Origin: Candidatus Hermodarchaeota archaeon
Lineage (GTDB): Archaea; Asgardarchaeota; Hermodarchaeia; Hermodarchaeales; Hermodarchaeaceae
Direction: 5' to 3'
Assembly (NCBI GenBank): GCA_016840595.1
Contig: JAEOSA010000102.1
Span: forward strand, 1 to 7,007
DNA: 7,007 nucleotides
The notes beneath the pieces were generated by a model. The model was given only the letters and a program-made list of their open reading frames with translations, was not told where the DNA came from and ran no database searches. Shown one piece after another: positions 5,750-7,007 of the stretch. The translations under genes and the position numbers were made by a program. How positions within the stretch are numbered: position 1 is the first letter of the stretch; every line of letters starts with the position of its first letter.

Positions 5750-6544
5750 TCATTTTCGTTGTGGTATTTTCCCTACGGGTGATATGTAGACAGTAAATTC
5801 GTCTTTGCCGTCAACGCCGATGAAAGCATCCGCAGATTTTTGATTGTAGGCCGCGATAGCACACGTTCCAGCTCCAATGGCTTCACAGGCTAAATAGAGG
5901 TTTTGGCAGATGTGCCCAGCTTCAATTGCCGCGCCTTTGTGTGCCATAATGCTATAGCGCCATTCGATGCGATACGGAATGATCGCCCAAATAAAGATGA
6001 CTGCCCCGCGCCCTGCGAATGTTTGACCCCCACAGATTTCAGTCATTCGATCAGGAAAATCAGGTTCTCCTGGTGTCTCGCAGTAGAGTTTGTGTTCAAG
6101 GGCTAGATAACGATAAACCCCGGGTTGAAGTCCATCGACGCGATTCACCAGAAGATAGGTTTCATAGGGATGTCGTGAACCACCAGAGGGAACGGTGCGT
6201 TTAGTGGTCTCTACTTTACCATGACGGTGATCCACTTTGATTTCCCGAATACCCTGTGTGGCCCATAGTAAGAAGGACAATTCTTCAATCGTAAGGGGAT
6301 CTTTTGTGAAACCACGATTGCTTTTACGACGGTTTATGGCATCAAGTAACGGGATTTGGCCAATGGTGAAGTCTTTGGGTGCTACCAAGTCGATGAGCTC
6401 TGCATCATTGGGATAATCCTTCTGATACGGAGGAGGAGGGATTTTCTTCATTTGATCGGGAAGCAGTTCAGGATGTTTCTCTTCTATTTTCACGATTTTC
6501 TCATGGTCTGCAGCCTTGAGGAAGGTCCGACCTTTTTCTATCAC
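5750..6544 (-). CDS. SagB/ThcOx-type nitroreductase-family flavoprotein
   Basis: Predicted FMN-dependent oxidoreductase of the SagB/ThcOx branch of the nitroreductase family, 264 aa, cytoplasmic. The start is MIEKGRTFLKAADHEK, then a Pro-rich linker (KIPPPPYQKDYP, about 34-45). The FMN-phosphate-binding start of the core is INRRKSNRGFT (70-80), followed by LTIEELSFLLWATQGI (84-99), PSGGSRHPYETYLL (119-132) and GVYRY (142-146). The end is EAGHICQNLYLACEAIGAGTCAIAAY and ISPVGKIP. SagB proteins oxidise azolines in peptide natural products when paired with a cyclodehydratase. No such partner or precursor peptide is visible here, so a stand-alone oxidoreductase is more likely. GTG 6544 is chosen because GGTGAT (6554-6549) lies just upstream and the protein then begins like its family. 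GTG 6553 and TTG 6562 also keep the frame. Confidence 0.93.
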   Translation of the reverse strand: MIEKGRTFLKAADHEKIVKIEEKHPELLPDQMKKIPPPPYQKDYPNDAELIDLVAPKDFTIGQIPLLDAINRRKSNRGFTKDPLTIEELSFLLWATQGIREIKVDHRHGKVETTKRTVPSGGSRHPYETYLLVNRVDGLQPGVYRYLALEHKLYCETPGEPDFPDRMTEICGGQTFAGRGAVIFIWAIIPYRIEWRYSIMAHKGAAIEAGHICQNLYLACEAIGAGTCAIAAYNQKSADAFIGVDGKDEFTVYISPVGKIPQRK

Positions 6545-6548
6545 TAAT

Positions 6549-6554
6549 ATCACC
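6549..6554 (-). promoter_or_regulatory. Ribosome binding site for the nitroreductase-like gene
   Basis: GGTGAT on the minus strand, a six-base match to the archaeal Shine-Dalgarno GGAGGTGATC, separated by ATTA from the GTG at 6544-6542. It decides the start against upstream in-frame GTG and TTG codons. Confidence 0.5.
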
Positions 6555-6560
6555 CATAAC

Positions 6561-6572
6561 AAAATGCATTTT
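6561..6572. promoter_or_regulatory. 12-bp perfect palindrome upstream of the nitroreductase-like gene
   Basis: AAAATGCATTTT is its own reverse complement. It lies 17-28 bases upstream of the GTG at 6544, in the expected leader or core-promoter zone, where a repressor dimer could bind. AT-rich 12-mers of this kind also occur by chance. A TATA-like CTCTATAAGG lies further upstream on the minus strand (6631-6622). Confidence 0.3.
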
Positions 6573-6588
6573 CAAAGAGGAGGAATAA

Positions 6589-6657
6589 ATGCCAACCAGT
6601 TCGTTTGACTCATTAATCTTCCTTATAGAGGGAAGAAATGCTGATGAAGGTAACTGA
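6589..6657 (+). CDS. Doubtful 22-aa plus-strand mini-ORF with a strong Shine-Dalgarno
   Basis: The only plus-strand frame with a good ribosome-binding site: GAGGAGG then AATAA then ATG at 6589. It encodes a 22-residue peptide beginning MPTSSFDSLIFLIEG and stops at TGA 6655-6657. It sits inside the 122-base gap between two minus-strand genes and is antisense to their likely leader. No family recognised. The purine-rich plus strand may simply be the complement of a pyrimidine-rich leader, so this may well not be a gene. Confidence 0.12.
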   Translation: MPTSSFDSLIFLIEGRNADEGN

Positions 6658-6666
6658 ATGATTCGA

Positions 6667-7007
6667 TTAATTTTCTCTTTTCACTCTGATAAAGACGAAA
6701 AGGCCTCCAATTACGACAACAAACCCGATAACTCCAGCTAAAATAATTGGTAAATGGACCATTACTGGAGGAACATCCGGCGAGGCTTCAACAAGCCAAC
6801 TTGACACTTTTCGCACTAAATCCCATTCGGAATCAGTATCATTCAGCCTTTCACGGAACACCGCCCCATCCCGATCACTACCTTCCTCAAACTCCGGATG
6901 AGGCGTACACAAACAAACAGTTCCCGCCCCAAAATAAAATACAATCATGCCAGACCCCCCATTATCCGGATACGATAAGATTGGAATAGTATCGGCTACA
7001 CCAGCCC
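6667..7007 (-). CDS. C-terminal part of a membrane-anchored BPL_N (glutamine-amidotransferase-like) protein
   Basis: The frame is open to the right edge, about 113 codons, so the gene starts outside the window. An apparent internal ATG at 6948 is not the start, because the reading continues upstream as ADTIPILSYPDNGGSG with no stop. The visible part matches the end of class I GATase-like folds of the BPL_N type: YPDNGGSG, GAGTVCLCTPHPEFEEGSDR and a helical stretch SEWDLVRKVSSWLVEA. The H-P-E in PHPEFE corresponds to the His and Glu of the Cys-His-Glu triad, with the Cys off-window. A single transmembrane helix follows (LPIILAGVIGFVVVIGGLFVFI), then the basic tail RVKREN. The domain is therefore probably outside the membrane, as in the hydrolase array. 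Substrate unknown. Confidence 0.8.
   Translation of the reverse strand, partial: AGVADTIPILSYPDNGGSGMIVFYFGAGTVCLCTPHPEFEEGSDRDGAVFRERLNDTDSEWDLVRKVSSWLVEASPDVPPVMVHLPIILAGVIGFVVVIGGLFVFIRVKREN

Overview
The window looks like a piece of an archaeal chromosome, most likely from the Asgard group (Thorarchaeia-like). This is inferred from style, not from a marker gene. The signs are outward-facing enzymes held by a C-terminal transmembrane helix with a short basic tail, TATA-like boxes at archaeal spacing, archaeal-type Shine-Dalgarno cores (GGTG, GGTGAT), mixed ATG/GTG starts, and a left-edge protein resembling a type I associate with Asgard genomes. All credible genes lie on the minus strand, so transcription runs from high to low coordinates. 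No rRNA, tRNA, CRISPR array or transposase was recognised, and no stretch over 300 bases lacks a gene.

Reading in the direction of transcription: at 7007-6667 is the C-terminal part of a membrane-anchored protein with a class I glutamine-amidotransferase-like fold (BPL_N type), cut by the window edge. A 122-base gap follows, holding a 12-bp perfect palindrome and a doubtful plus-strand mini-ORF. Then come a SagB/nitroreductase-family flavoprotein (6544-5750), a VOC (glyoxalase-like) protein (5670-5299) and a GNAT acetyltransferase (5277-4699). The last two are 21 bases apart and probably co-transcribed.

The centre of the window (4672-763) is a tandem array of three paralogous serine hydrolases of the beta-lactamase/esterase class (COG1680 type). 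Each has an N-terminal membrane segment or signal peptide, an extracytoplasmic catalytic domain, a C-terminal membrane helix and a basic tail. Choosing the ATG supported by promoter position makes them 387, 388 and 388 residues, collinear without gaps through residue 190. Each copy has its own promoter region with a nearly identical 38-bp box 43-44 bases upstream of the ATG. A second conserved block lies exactly 40 bases further upstream in all three. In front of the GNAT-proximal copy this second block is the coding end of the GNAT gene, so the repeat unit probably took in the GNAT tail when the array expanded. That GNAT-proximal copy has Phe where the other two have the putative catalytic Tyr.

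At the left edge (710-1) is a further minus-strand gene that runs out of the window and is apparently broken by a one-base frameshift. Its distal frame is open for more than 200 codons but has no usable start. Adding one G to a G3 run at 595-597 joins it to an ATG-started frame preceded by a TATA-like palindrome.

The main points of interest are the triplicated surface-hydrolase array with its conserved promoter box, the GNAT-tail relics between copies, and the Tyr-to-Phe change. Nothing here is a recognised defence or mobile system.
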